NCBI RefSeq assembly: GCF_000876015.1
Contig: NZ_BBQM01000001.1
Span: 140,466 to 204,465 of the forward strand
DNA: 64,000 nt
Source of the DNA: Cupriavidus basilensis
GTDB taxonomy: Bacteria; Pseudomonadota; Gammaproteobacteria; Burkholderiales; Burkholderiaceae
Reading direction: 5' to 3'
Shown: positions 29,824 to 38,051 of the stretch, in pieces
Layout of the letters: the number at the start of each line of letters is the position of its first letter
How positions within the stretch are numbered: position 1 is the stretch's first letter
Position numbers and translations under genes: made by a program
The notes under the pieces: model-generated
Told to the model about the DNA's origin: nothing
The model's database searches: none
What the model saw: only the letters and a program-made list of their open reading frames with translations

Positions 29824-30627
29824 CTATCCGGCGTGCCCCAGCACCACGGCCGCCTCGGCCGTCAGCATGAGAAAGGTGAGGGTTTCCTGGAAGTACAGGC
29901 GCACGGTGGTGTCGGTATGGCCAAGGTAGCCGATCGAGACGTCCTGGCCGACGTGCAGCTCGAAATCGCCGCCCCGCTCGGTGAGCACCACGCCGCCTTG
30001 CATCGCCGGCGCCCAGATGATGTCGCCGTCCACGAGCTCGCGGATGTCGCGCAGCACGGGATAACCGCTGTCGGTGGCGCCGCTCAGGGCCGTGAACGGC
30101 TGGTCGCCGAGCAGCAGCCGGTAGGGGCCGTCGACGCCGGCGCGGCGCAGCTGGTCCACCGCCTGCGCCACCACGGCCGGATAGCCGCTGATGTCGGCCG
30201 GCAGGGCCAGCGCGACATTGCTGGCGCCCTGGGCGATGCCCTGGATGCCGGCGGCCGCGTAGCCGTCGAAGACGATGCGGTCCTCGGCGTCGGCGAGCTT
30301 GCGGGCCGCGTCCTTGAGCGGCTGCAGGTCGGGATTGTTCGAGCCGCGCTCGACGCTGTCCATCTCCGCGCGCGACAGATCGAACGGCACGCGCAGCTCC
30401 ACCAGCGCCCGCACGTCGCGCTGGGTGGCTTCGACGCCGTCGCCCGGCGCGGCGATCTGCCGCAGGTGGCCGGTGCCGACCGCGGCGAGCTCGGGCCCCT
30501 TCGGCCCGATCAGGTCCACCACGCGCCGCGCCGCGAAGTAGCGCTTGAGGGTGCGGGATGCTTCCTGCTCGATCTGTCCCCACGCACCTTCGGACAGCGG
30601 TGCGAGTTCCCGATGAAGATTGTTCAT
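29824..30627 (-). CDS. Encapsulin shell protein (family 1, linocin-M18 type)
   Basis: 267 residues. Diagnostic encapsulin segments: N-terminal LHRELAPLSEGAWGQIEQEA, a middle block around VPFDLSRAEMDSVERGSNNP, YPVLRDIRELVDGDIIWAPA and a C-terminal VRLYFQETLTFLMLTAEAAV. It adopts the HK97 fold and assembles a protein nanocompartment in the cytoplasm. The start at 30627 has AAGGAAAG 8 bp upstream; an open frame to 30801 lacks a ribosome site. First gene of the operon with its DyP cargo. Confidence 0.95.
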   Translation of the reverse strand: MNNLHRELAPLSEGAWGQIEQEASRTLKRYFAARRVVDLIGPKGPELAAVGTGHLRQIAAPGDGVEATQRDVRALVELRVPFDLSRAEMDSVERGSNNPDLQPLKDAARKLADAEDRIVFDGYAAAGIQGIAQGASNVALALPADISGYPAVVAQAVDQLRRAGVDGPYRLLLGDQPFTALSGATDSGYPVLRDIRELVDGDIIWAPAMQGGVVLTERGGDFELHVGQDVSIGYLGHTDTTVRLYFQETLTFLMLTAEAAVVLGHAG

Positions 30628-31119
30628 TTGAAGGCTTTCCTTTGACTGGCCGCCACGAGGCGCATCGTCATGCCGTCGTCGCGTGTTTCGTGTTCCCTTC
30701 CTCCGGCCACGGCCGCCGGCGTGCCGGCCGGGCGTGGCTGCCCGGTCATTCTCGATGAACGTCCCGGGCGGGGCAAGTGCGCGGCAAGGCTTCTTCCGCA
30801 TCGTCTTGCTTCCGGCCGATTCCGCTGTGCCTCAAGGGACACTATCGGGGCGCCATCCGCGCCATGCGCGCCTGCCGCGAGTGCGGCCCGGGCCACCGTG
30901 CCGACTTCGTGCTGTCACCGTGCGCCGGCACAATCCGCAACGGATCGGGCCGGCGCGGACAAGCAGTGAACACGCCGTGGCCGTGCCCGGTGCCGCCTTG
31001 CCGATCATGCTGGACGTGCGTCCCCAGAGACGCCGCGAGCCGGCCGGGCGGTCATTGATCGCGGGGAACCACTGGAGCCGTCTGCTGGACGGCTCTTTTT
31101 ATTGCGGCGCGCCCGCCTG
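30628..31119. other. 492-bp gap upstream of encapsulin, possible plus-strand small RNA
   Basis: No convincing protein-coding frame: the open frames have no family-like blocks and no good ribosome site. It must contain the encapsulin promoter near 30628-30750. It ends on the plus strand in a strong intrinsic terminator (31075-31100) although no plus-strand gene precedes it for more than 2 kb, so an unannotated plus-strand transcript is possible. Confidence 0.4.
31075..31100 (+). terminator. Intrinsic terminator without an upstream plus-strand gene
   Basis: Perfect 8-bp stem GAGCCGTC / GACGGCTC (31075-31082, 31088-31095), loop TGCTG, then TTTTT. On the minus strand the T-run is missing after the stem, so it does not obviously serve the zinc-ribbon gene. 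Confidence 0.75.
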
Positions 31120-31332
31120 TTACGGTTCGGTGCTCTTGAGATGGGTCCAGCGGTCCGGCCCGTCCTCGGTGGCGGCGGACAGCAGGATGGTCTGCCCGCA
31201 GACCTGGCAGCGATAGACGAACGCGTTGCCGCCCACGCCGGCGTGGAACGTACTGGCCTTGACGAGCCGCGGATGTGGCGGGAAATGGCCGGGGCGGTCG
31301 ACTTGCGCCATGCACAGCTCGCAGAGTGACAT
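31120..31332 (-). CDS. Small zinc-ribbon protein
   Basis: 70 residues with two CxxC pairs, CELC at residues 4-7 and CQVC at 42-45, the spacing of a zinc ribbon. A ribosome site CAGGAGGCA lies just before the ATG. Similar small proteins of unknown role are common in Burkholderiaceae. Upstream of the encapsulin operon on the same strand but 490 bp away. Confidence 0.6.
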   Translation of the reverse strand: MSLCELCMAQVDRPGHFPPHPRLVKASTFHAGVGGNAFVYRCQVCGQTILLSAATEDGPDRWTHLKSTEP

Positions 31333-31490
31333 GCCTGCCTCCTGGGAATGCGCTGCGCGAACCACGAAATGCTGTGGTGCAGCATGAGTCCAGTATAGAG
31401 GTCTTTCGGCGCGGGGGCAGCGTCGCCCGGGCCGCATACACAGTCGTTTGCGTTTTCCGCATGCGGCGTGCCGCGCACGCGCGGGGCGCC

Positions 31491-33152
31491 TCAGGTCGCC
31501 GCGGGTGGCGGTGGCGCCACCGCCAGCAGGTGGCGCACCTGCGGCGCGCCGGGGCCGCTGTGGAAGCGGCTGACGTCGCGCTGGAGGTCGGCGTCGGCGT
31601 TCGGCACGCGCTCGTGCTGGCGCAGGTGCTCGGCCCACGACTCCACCAGGAACCACTCGGTGAACGCGCCGGGATCGGCCGCGTCTTCCATCACGCCCCA
31701 GTTGAACGCGCCGTCGCGCAGGCGCTCCTCGGACAGCGCATGGACCGCGCGCAGGAAGCCGTCGCGGTTCTCGCTGCTGACGCGGTAGGCGATCTGGACC
31801 ATCACCGGGCCGCGGTCATGCGCCACGGCTTCGGCCAGCGCCGGCTCGGGCCAGTGGTGCGCCGGCACGAGGTCGTCCTCGCCGCGCGGCAGCTTGACCC
31901 GGTGCAGCGCCACGCCGGCCACGGCCAGCCCGGCCGCCGCCGCCATCAGCCCCTGGGCGACGCCCAGCTCCTGCGCGACGAAGCCCCACAGCAGGCTGCC
32001 GCCCGCCATCGCGCCGTTGAAGACCATCTGGTACACCGCCAGCGCGCGGCCGCGCACCCAGTTCGGCAGGATCGCCTGCGCGGTGCCGCCGAGCGTGGTC
32101 AGCGCCATGATCCACGCCGCGCCCAGCAGGAGCAGCAGCGGCAGCGCCAGCCACACCGGGGGCGCGGCCGACAGCGCCGCCATCACCGCCGCGGTGGCGA
32201 GCGCGGACAGCAGCACCAGGCCGTCGGCATCGAGGCGGCGCTGCAGGCCGGGCATGGCCAGCGCGCCGAGGATGGCGCCCGCGCCGACCGCGCCGAGCAG
32301 GATGCCGTAGAGGCTCGCGCCGCCGTGCAGCAGCTGCTTGGCCACCAGCGGCAACAGCGCCCACACGCTGCTGCCGAAGGCGAAATGGCAGGCCGAGCGC
32401 GCCAGCACCACGTGCAGCCGGCGGTGCGCGCGCGTGAAGCGCAGCCCCGCGCGGAAGGCGCCGAAGAACTGCTCGCGCAGCGGGTCGTCGGCGCGGGCCG
32501 GGCGCTTCCACCACAGCAGCGCCGCCACCACGAAGACGTAGCTGGCGAGGTCGAAGCCATAGGTCACGGCCGCGCCGAAGGCCGCCAGCAGCAGCCCGCC
32601 CGCGGCCGGGCCGATGGCGCGCGCGATGTTGACGCCCAGCGCGTTGAGCGCCACCGCGTTCTTGAGCTCGCGCTGCGGCACCAGCTCGGGCACGATCGAC
32701 TGCCAGGTCGGCCCCATCATGGCCGCGCCGATGCCGCCGGCGAAGGCCATCGCCACCAGGATCTCGATGGTCAGCGCGCCGCGCCAGGCCAGCGTCATCA
32801 GCGTGCCGCTCACCAGCGCCAGCGCGGCCTGGATCACGATCAGGAAGCGGCGCCGGTCGAGGATGTCGGACAGCACGCCGGCGGGAATCGCCAGCAGGAA
32901 CACCGGCAGCGTCGCCGCGGCCTGGATCGTGGCCACGGCCGCCGGCGAGCCGGACAGGTCGGTGGCCAGCCAGGCGCTGGCCACGTCGCGCATGAAGCTG
33001 CCCACGTTGCCGAGTACCGTGGCCGCCCACAGCACGGCGAAGGTGGTCTGCGCCAGCGGCGCGAAGCTGCCCGCCGGCCTGGCGCCCGCGTCGCCGCCGG
33101 CCGCCGTCACGGCGCCGCCCGGTGGCGGGCCGCGCGGGCGCCGGGCCGGCAA
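31491..33152 (-). CDS. MFS exporter (MFS_3/EntS type) with C-terminal ABM-like domain
   Basis: 553 residues. Residues ~30-425 are a 12-helix MFS_3 (enterobactin-exporter-like) transporter (FAVLWAATVLGNVGSFMRDVASAWLATDL, NALGVNIARAIGPAAGGLLL). An extra soluble region of about 110 residues at the C terminus (VMVQIAYRVSSENRDGFLRAVHALSEERLRDG ... AFTEWFLVESWAEHLRQHERV) has the ferredoxin-like pattern of antibiotic-biosynthesis-monooxygenase domains. Probably exports a siderophore or drug-like molecule. The ATG at 33152 is the first suitable start. Confidence 0.85.
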   Translation of the reverse strand: MPARRPRGPPPGGAVTAAGGDAGARPAGSFAPLAQTTFAVLWAATVLGNVGSFMRDVASAWLATDLSGSPAAVATIQAAATLPVFLLAIPAGVLSDILDRRRFLIVIQAALALVSGTLMTLAWRGALTIEILVAMAFAGGIGAAMMGPTWQSIVPELVPQRELKNAVALNALGVNIARAIGPAAGGLLLAAFGAAVTYGFDLASYVFVVAALLWWKRPARADDPLREQFFGAFRAGLRFTRAHRRLHVVLARSACHFAFGSSVWALLPLVAKQLLHGGASLYGILLGAVGAGAILGALAMPGLQRRLDADGLVLLSALATAAVMAALSAAPPVWLALPLLLLLGAAWIMALTTLGGTAQAILPNWVRGRALAVYQMVFNGAMAGGSLLWGFVAQELGVAQGLMAAAAGLAVAGVALHRVKLPRGEDDLVPAHHWPEPALAEAVAHDRGPVMVQIAYRVSSENRDGFLRAVHALSEERLRDGAFNWGVMEDAADPGAFTEWFLVESWAEHLRQHERVPNADADLQRDVSRFHSGPGAPQVRHLLAVAPPPPAAT

Positions 33153-33410
33153 GCGGGTACACGTGGGGTCATGTCGCTACCTCCGTCGGCTGGACGCCCG
33201 GCGCCTGTCGGCGCCGCGGGGCGTGAGTGCATGGTAGGCAAGGGCGCGAGGAAGCACAACGGGCATGCGCTGGCCACGGCCTGCGGCGCCGGCGGCACGC
33301 GCAATGCCGCGGCGTTCCGGCAGCGGGGTTTGCCGTTATATTCGGCGATATACTACGAGCCGGTTGCGCGGCCCGCGCGCGGAACCCAGATGACACGGAG
33401 GCAAGACGCC

Positions 33411-33938
33411 ATGCTGACCGAAACCGCGCCGCAGGCGCATCCGCCGCATGCGCAGGACGCGCAGGATATGCAGGACGTCCGGCATTTCTCCGACAGCATC
33501 GCCGTGACCGGCGTGCTGCCGGGCAGCCGCAGCTTCGGCCGCGACGAGCTGCTCGCGCTGGCCGACGTGCGCAGCGGCCCGGCCACCATCGAGTGCTATT
33601 CGGGGCGGCACGTGCGCGACCTGGGCGGCATGCGCGGCGTGCGGCTGACGGCGCTGCTCGATGCGGCGGGCATGCAGTCGCTGCCGCGCGCGGTGTGCAA
33701 GCGGCTGGTCATCGCCGCGCTGGCCGGCGACGGCTACGCCTGCCTGTTCACCTGGCACGAGTTGTACAACACGCCGGTGGGCGAGGGCGCCATCGTGATG
33801 GTGGAGCAGGACGGCGTGGCGCTGCCGCCGTCCGCCGGCGGCCTGCAGCTGGTGTCGCTGGGCGACCTGCGCCTCGGCCCCAGGCAGGCCAGCGCCGTGA
33901 ACCGCATCGAGGTGCGCGGCTGGCAGGCCGCGGGCTAG
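33411..33938 (+). CDS. Sulfite-oxidase-like molybdopterin-binding domain protein (short form)
   Basis: 175 residues. The core FSDSIAVTGVLPGSRSFGRDELLAL, TIECYSGRHVRDLGGMRGVRLTALLDAAG and LADGYACLFTWHELYNTP-like block match the oxidoreductase molybdopterin domain of the sulfite oxidase/YedY fold. It is far shorter than sulfite oxidase, lacking the dimerisation domain and any visible signal peptide; a candidate Mo-ligand cysteine occurs in ECYSG. Start chosen at 33411 because GGAGG lies 9 bp upstream. Function unknown. Confidence 0.7.
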   Translation: MLTETAPQAHPPHAQDAQDMQDVRHFSDSIAVTGVLPGSRSFGRDELLALADVRSGPATIECYSGRHVRDLGGMRGVRLTALLDAAGMQSLPRAVCKRLVIAALAGDGYACLFTWHELYNTPVGEGAIVMVEQDGVALPPSAGGLQLVSLGDLRLGPRQASAVNRIEVRGWQAAG

Positions 33939-34001
33939 GCGCTCGGGGCGCCGCCATCGCGGCGGGCGGCGCGGCGGGGGGCCGCGCCGGGTCTTTCCGT
34001 C

Positions 34002-34985
34002 TTACTCCGCGCTGGCGCCGGAGTCCTTCGCCACCTTGGTCCACTTGACCGTCTCGGCGCGGATGAAGCCGGCCAGTTGCGCGGGCGTCATGTCGCCGGC
34101 GGTCACGCCCTGTTCCTCGAAGCGCTTCTGCACGTCGGGCTGCTTGAGCAGCTTGGCCAGCTCGGCGGCCACGCGCTGCTCCACCGCCGGCGGCGTGCCG
34201 TGCGGCGCCATCACGGCGTACCACGTGGTCACTTCGAAGCCCTTCACGCCGCTCTCGTCCAGCGTGGGCACGCCGGGGTAGGCGCCCGAGCGCTTGGCCG
34301 TCGTCACCGCCAGCGCGCGGACCTTGCCGCTGCGCACGTGCGGCGCGGCCGACGGGCTGGTCTCGATGGCCATCTGGATCTGGCCGGCGATCAGGTCGGT
34401 CATCATCGGCGCGCCGCCCTTGTAGGGCACGTGGGCGATGTCGGTGTGGGTCATCGAGCGGAACAGCTCGCCGGACAGGTGCTCGGTGCTGCCGGTGCCG
34501 GCCGAGCCGTAGTTGACCTTGCCCGGATGCGCCTTGATGTAGGCGATCAGCTCCGGCACGTTCTTGGCCGGGATCGACTGGTTGACCAGCAGCACGTTGG
34601 GCGTCAGCGCGGCCAGCCCGACGGGGTCGAGGTCCCTGATGAAGTCGTAGGGCAGGCTTTTGTAGATGCCGGGCGCCATCGTGTGCGCCACGGTGGCCAG
34701 CAGCAGGGTGTAGCCGTCCGGCTGCGCGCGCGCCACGATGCCGGCGCCGAGCGTGCCGCCCGCGCCGGGGCGGTTGTCCACCACCACCGGCTGGTGCAGC
34801 GCCTCGCCGAGCTTCTGGCCGATGGTGCGGCCGATGATGTCGGTGGTGCCGCCCGCGGCGAACGGCACCACCAGCGTGACCGGCTTGGCGGGCCACGGGT
34901 CCGCCGCGAACGACGCGGCGCCGGCGGACATGAGGAGGGTGCCGATGATGCCGGCGAGCGCGGCGCGGCGGGCGGTGGACTGCAT
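34002..34985 (-). CDS. Bug/TctC-type periplasmic solute-binding protein 4
   Basis: 327 residues. Signal peptide RRAALAGIIGTLLMSAGAAS / FAADPWPAKPVTLVVPFAAGG, then PVVVDNRPGAGGTLGAGIVARA, YGSAGTGSTEHLSGELFRSM, HVPYKGGAPMMTDLIAGQIQ. AGGAGA lies 5 bp before the ATG at 34985. Downstream of a LysR gene and a ThDP enzyme on the same strand, with which it likely forms a functional unit; no membrane components nearby. Confidence 0.92.
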   Translation of the reverse strand: MQSTARRAALAGIIGTLLMSAGAASFAADPWPAKPVTLVVPFAAGGTTDIIGRTIGQKLGEALHQPVVVDNRPGAGGTLGAGIVARAQPDGYTLLLATVAHTMAPGIYKSLPYDFIRDLDPVGLAALTPNVLLVNQSIPAKNVPELIAYIKAHPGKVNYGSAGTGSTEHLSGELFRSMTHTDIAHVPYKGGAPMMTDLIAGQIQMAIETSPSAAPHVRSGKVRALAVTTAKRSGAYPGVPTLDESGVKGFEVTTWYAVMAPHGTPPAVEQRVAAELAKLLKQPDVQKRFEEQGVTAGDMTPAQLAGFIRAETVKWTKVAKDSGASAE

Positions 34986-35126
34986 GATGTCTCCTGGAGG
35001 GATGGCTCTTGTCGTGCGTGCGTCATGCGCCGGGCAATGCGAGGGCATGCGCCGGCGGGGCGCGCTGTTGGCGTGACTGTACGCAGCGCCGCCGGGCGGC
35101 GCCAGTCACGTTGCGGCAAGGGGTCT

Positions 35127-36086
35127 TCAGGATTCGTGAAGGGTGGCGCCGGGCCAGCGGCCCTCGGTGACGAGCGCGCGCGTCACGCTGGCCAGCACGG
35201 TGCGCGCGGCCAGCCCGGCCGGCGACAGTTCGTCGTCGCTCAGGCTGACCAGCAGGTTGGGCCGGCACACCGTGCCGGAGCCATTGCCGCCGTGGGTGCC
35301 GTTGCCGCCGTCGGCGATCTCGGTCATGGCGAGCGGCTCGCCGAGCAGCCGCGCCACCGCGGCGCCGGGCTGGATGGTGGCGCCCAGGCCGGCGCGCACC
35401 GCGTCCATCAGCATGGCCAGGCCGTCGATCTCTGCCACCACGTTGGGCTGGTGCTGGCCGCGCGCGAACGCCTGGTTGAGCAGCGCGCGCAGGCCGTGCG
35501 GGCTGCTCGGCAGGATCAGCGGCAGCGCGCCGAGCTGCTCCAGCTCCAGCGGGCCGCCGGCGGGCACGCCGGGCAGGCCGTCGCGCGCGATCAGGAACAG
35601 CCGCTCTTCCAGCAGCGGCGTCACGCTCCAGCGCTGGCCGGCCTCGACCTGGAACAGCACGGCGAGGTCGAGCTGGCGCGCGCCGATCATCGCGGCCAGG
35701 TTGCCGGACAGGTTCTCCACCAGGTGCAGGCGGATGTCGGGATAGCGCTCGCGCATGGCCAGCATGAATGGCAGGCCGAGCACGGCCACGGTGCTGGGCG
35801 CCATGCCCACGCTGACGTGGCCGGACAGGCGCGCGAGCTGGGCCGCGCGCACCGCGTCGTCGGCATGGCGGATGGCGAGCTGCGCCTGGCGCCAGAAGGC
35901 CAGGCCGGCGTCGGTGGGCACCGCGCCGCTGGAGGTGCGCTGCAGCAGGCGCGTGGACAGCTCGCTCTCCAGCCGGCTGATCTGCTGGCTCAGCGCGGAA
36001 GTGACCACGCCCAGCTTCTGCGCCGCCTGGCCCATGCTGCCCATCTCCACCACCTGGACGAAATAGCGTAGCTGCCGAAGTTCCAT
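35127..36086 (-). CDS. LysR family transcriptional regulator
   Basis: 319 residues: helix-turn-helix at 1-60 (MELRQLRYFVQVVEMGSMGQAAQKLGVVTSALSQQISRLE) and an effector domain with GHVSVGMAPSTVAVLGLPF; the DNA-binding part resembles the Nac/TcuR/CbbR-like subgroup. Lies between the ThDP enzyme (57 bp upstream) and Bug receptor 4, all in one direction, and probably regulates them. A glycine/asparagine insert near residue 280 (DGGNGTHGGNGSG) is unusual. Confidence 0.9.
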   Translation of the reverse strand: MELRQLRYFVQVVEMGSMGQAAQKLGVVTSALSQQISRLESELSTRLLQRTSSGAVPTDAGLAFWRQAQLAIRHADDAVRAAQLARLSGHVSVGMAPSTVAVLGLPFMLAMRERYPDIRLHLVENLSGNLAAMIGARQLDLAVLFQVEAGQRWSVTPLLEERLFLIARDGLPGVPAGGPLELEQLGALPLILPSSPHGLRALLNQAFARGQHQPNVVAEIDGLAMLMDAVRAGLGATIQPGAAVARLLGEPLAMTEIADGGNGTHGGNGSGTVCRPNLLVSLSDDELSPAGLAARTVLASVTRALVTEGRWPGATLHES

Positions 36087-36143
36087 GTCTGTGTGTCTCT
36101 GGTTTTTCTGCTCGGGGGCGGCAGCCCGCATTGTGCACGGTGC

Positions 36144-37769
36144 CTAGCCGCGCGCCACCAGCGGCGCCGCCACGCCCTCGATCCGCACGTTGACGCAGGC
36201 CGGCTTGCCCGAGGCGATGGCGCGCCGCACGGCGGGCAGCAGTTCGTGCGCCTCGCGCACCAGCTCGCCGTGCCCGCCGAAGGCCGCGCACACCTGGTCG
36301 TAGCGCGTGGGCAGCAGCTCGCAGCCGACCAGCCGGTCCCGGCCGTAGCTGTTCAACTGGATCTGGTACTCGGCGTTCCAGCGCGCGTCGTTGCCGACCA
36401 CGGCGACGAACGGCAGGCTGTAGCGCAGCGCGGTGTCGAACTCGGCGATGTGGAAGCCGGCGCTGCCGTCGCCCATCATGGCGATGACCGGGGCTTCCGG
36501 CTGCGCCAGCCGCGCCGCCAGCGCCATCGGCAGGCCCGCGCCGATGGCGCCGGCGGGGCCGTTGACGAGGCGGTGCGGCGCGTGCAGGCAGGCCTGCGCC
36601 CACTGCCCGAACTCGCCGCCGTCGGAAACCAGCACCGCGTCGGGGTGGCTGTCCAGGATGGTCTGCAGCGGGCGGCAGGCCTGCACCGGGTGCAGCGCGC
36701 CGGCGCCGGCCGCGGTGTCCCACGCCGCCGGCCGGTAGCGGATCGCGGCGTCCACTTCGCCGCGCCACGCGGCGTGCGCCTGGCTGCCGGCCGCGAGTTG
36801 CGTGAGCTGCGCGATGGCGCTGCCCACGTCGGCCTGCCGCGCGAAGCGCAGGCGCTCGCCGGCGGCGCGCCGGCTGCGCGCGAGTTCGTCCGCGTCGGCG
36901 TCGATCTGCAGGAAGGCGCAGTCCGGCGCGAACGCGGGCGCGGCGCCGAAGCGCAGCGTGAAGTCCAGGCGCTTGCCCAGCAGCAGCACGCAGTCGGCGC
37001 GCGCCAGCATCTGCGCGAACGCGCCCAGGCCCGGGTCGGCGATGCCGCGCGGGCTTTCCATGCCGGCCACCGGGATGCCGGTGCCGGCTTCCAGCGCCGC
37101 CGTGGCGGCGCGCCCGCGCGCGCTCAGCCACGCCGGCCCGGCCAGGATCAGCGCGCGCCGCGCGCCGGCCAGCAGCGCCAGCACGGCGCGCGCGTCGTCC
37201 GCGCCGAACGCGGGCGCGGCGGGTGGCGCGGCGACGGACGCGGGCGCGCCGGCCGGGCCCACGAGGTCTTCGAGCGCGTCGGTCGGCAGGCTCAGGTGCA
37301 CCGGGCCGGGCCGGCCGGCGGCGGCGATGCGCATCGCCAGCGCCATGTCGGCGGCGACCGCATCCGCGCCGGCGCAGGTCCACGCGGCCTTGCACACCGG
37401 CGCCGCCATCTCGGCCTGGCGCATTTCCTGGAACGCGCCGAAGCCGTGCTGCCGGTTCGGCGCGTGGCCGGACAGCAGCACCACCGCGGACTCCGACATC
37501 TGCGCGGTGTAGAGCGCCGACACCGCGTTGGCATGGCCGGGGCCGCCCGTCACCAGCGCCACGCCGACCTCGCCGGTCAGGCGCGCCCAGGCGTCGGCCA
37601 TGTGCACGGCGGCGGCTTCGTGGCGCACGTGCACCAGCGCGATGCCGGCGCCGAGGCAGGCATCGAAGACCGGCATCACGTGGTTGCCGGACAAGGTGAA
37701 CAGGCGGCGCACGCCGGCCCGCGCCAGCGTGGCGGCGAGCGCGTCGGCGCCGCGTGGGGACTTCGCCAT
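36144..37769 (-). CDS. Thiamine-diphosphate enzyme, acetolactate-synthase-like
   Basis: 541 residues with the three ThDP-enzyme domains. N-terminal Pyr domain: catalytic Glu51 in HVRHEAAAVHMADAWARLTG. The central domain includes ALILAGPAWLSARGR and a DCVLLLGKRLDFTLRFG segment. The C-terminal PP domain has GDGSAGFHIAEFDTALRY and NDARWN for Mg-ThDP. Relatives include acetolactate synthase, oxalyl-CoA and benzoylformate decarboxylases; the true substrate is not readable. Start at 37769 (MAKSPRGAD). Adjacent LysR and Bug genes favour a catabolic role. Confidence 0.88.
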   Translation of the reverse strand: MAKSPRGADALAATLARAGVRRLFTLSGNHVMPVFDACLGAGIALVHVRHEAAAVHMADAWARLTGEVGVALVTGGPGHANAVSALYTAQMSESAVVLLSGHAPNRQHGFGAFQEMRQAEMAAPVCKAAWTCAGADAVAADMALAMRIAAAGRPGPVHLSLPTDALEDLVGPAGAPASVAAPPAAPAFGADDARAVLALLAGARRALILAGPAWLSARGRAATAALEAGTGIPVAGMESPRGIADPGLGAFAQMLARADCVLLLGKRLDFTLRFGAAPAFAPDCAFLQIDADADELARSRRAAGERLRFARQADVGSAIAQLTQLAAGSQAHAAWRGEVDAAIRYRPAAWDTAAGAGALHPVQACRPLQTILDSHPDAVLVSDGGEFGQWAQACLHAPHRLVNGPAGAIGAGLPMALAARLAQPEAPVIAMMGDGSAGFHIAEFDTALRYSLPFVAVVGNDARWNAEYQIQLNSYGRDRLVGCELLPTRYDQVCAAFGGHGELVREAHELLPAVRRAIASGKPACVNVRIEGVAAPLVARG

Positions 37770-37870
37770 CGTTTTTTTTCCGTTCTCGTGGTTTCGGTGT
37801 GGGCCGGGCGCCGCCCGCGGCGCGGCCATGCCCGCAGTTTGCCAGCCCGGCGGCGTATCCGTCCCTGTTT

Positions 37871-37896
37871 TCTCCTGACAGCGTACTGTCAGGAGA
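37871..37896. promoter_or_regulatory. 26-bp perfect inverted repeat in divergent promoter
   Basis: Arms TCTCCTGACAG (37871-37881) and CTGTCAGGAGA (37886-37896) with spacer CGTA. It lies 101 bp upstream of the ThDP gene and 155 bp upstream of the giant uvrA-like gene. Strong dimer operator or cruciform candidate; not of the CTGT-N8-ACAG LexA form. Confidence 0.6.
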
Positions 37897-38051
37897 TGTC
37901 AGCGCCACACCCGGCAAGCGGGCGCGCGCGCGTGCTTCGGGATAGGATAGCGGCCTGATCGTACCAATACCGCATGCTGCGTGCCGCCGGTGACACTCGC
38001 CGCCGCGCCCCGCCCACCCGCAGCAAACCGCAAGCCAAGAGGACGCAAGCC

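Noticed and set aside
30683..31216. Plus-strand frames between encapsulin and the zinc-ribbon gene as proteins
   Set aside because: Arg/Pro-rich translations without ribosome sites or family blocks. A non-coding transcript is the better, though unproven, reading.
33169..33396. Small minus-strand frames upstream of the molybdopterin-domain gene
   Set aside because: Low-complexity Arg/Pro/Ala sequences overlapping the divergent promoter region; nothing supports translation.
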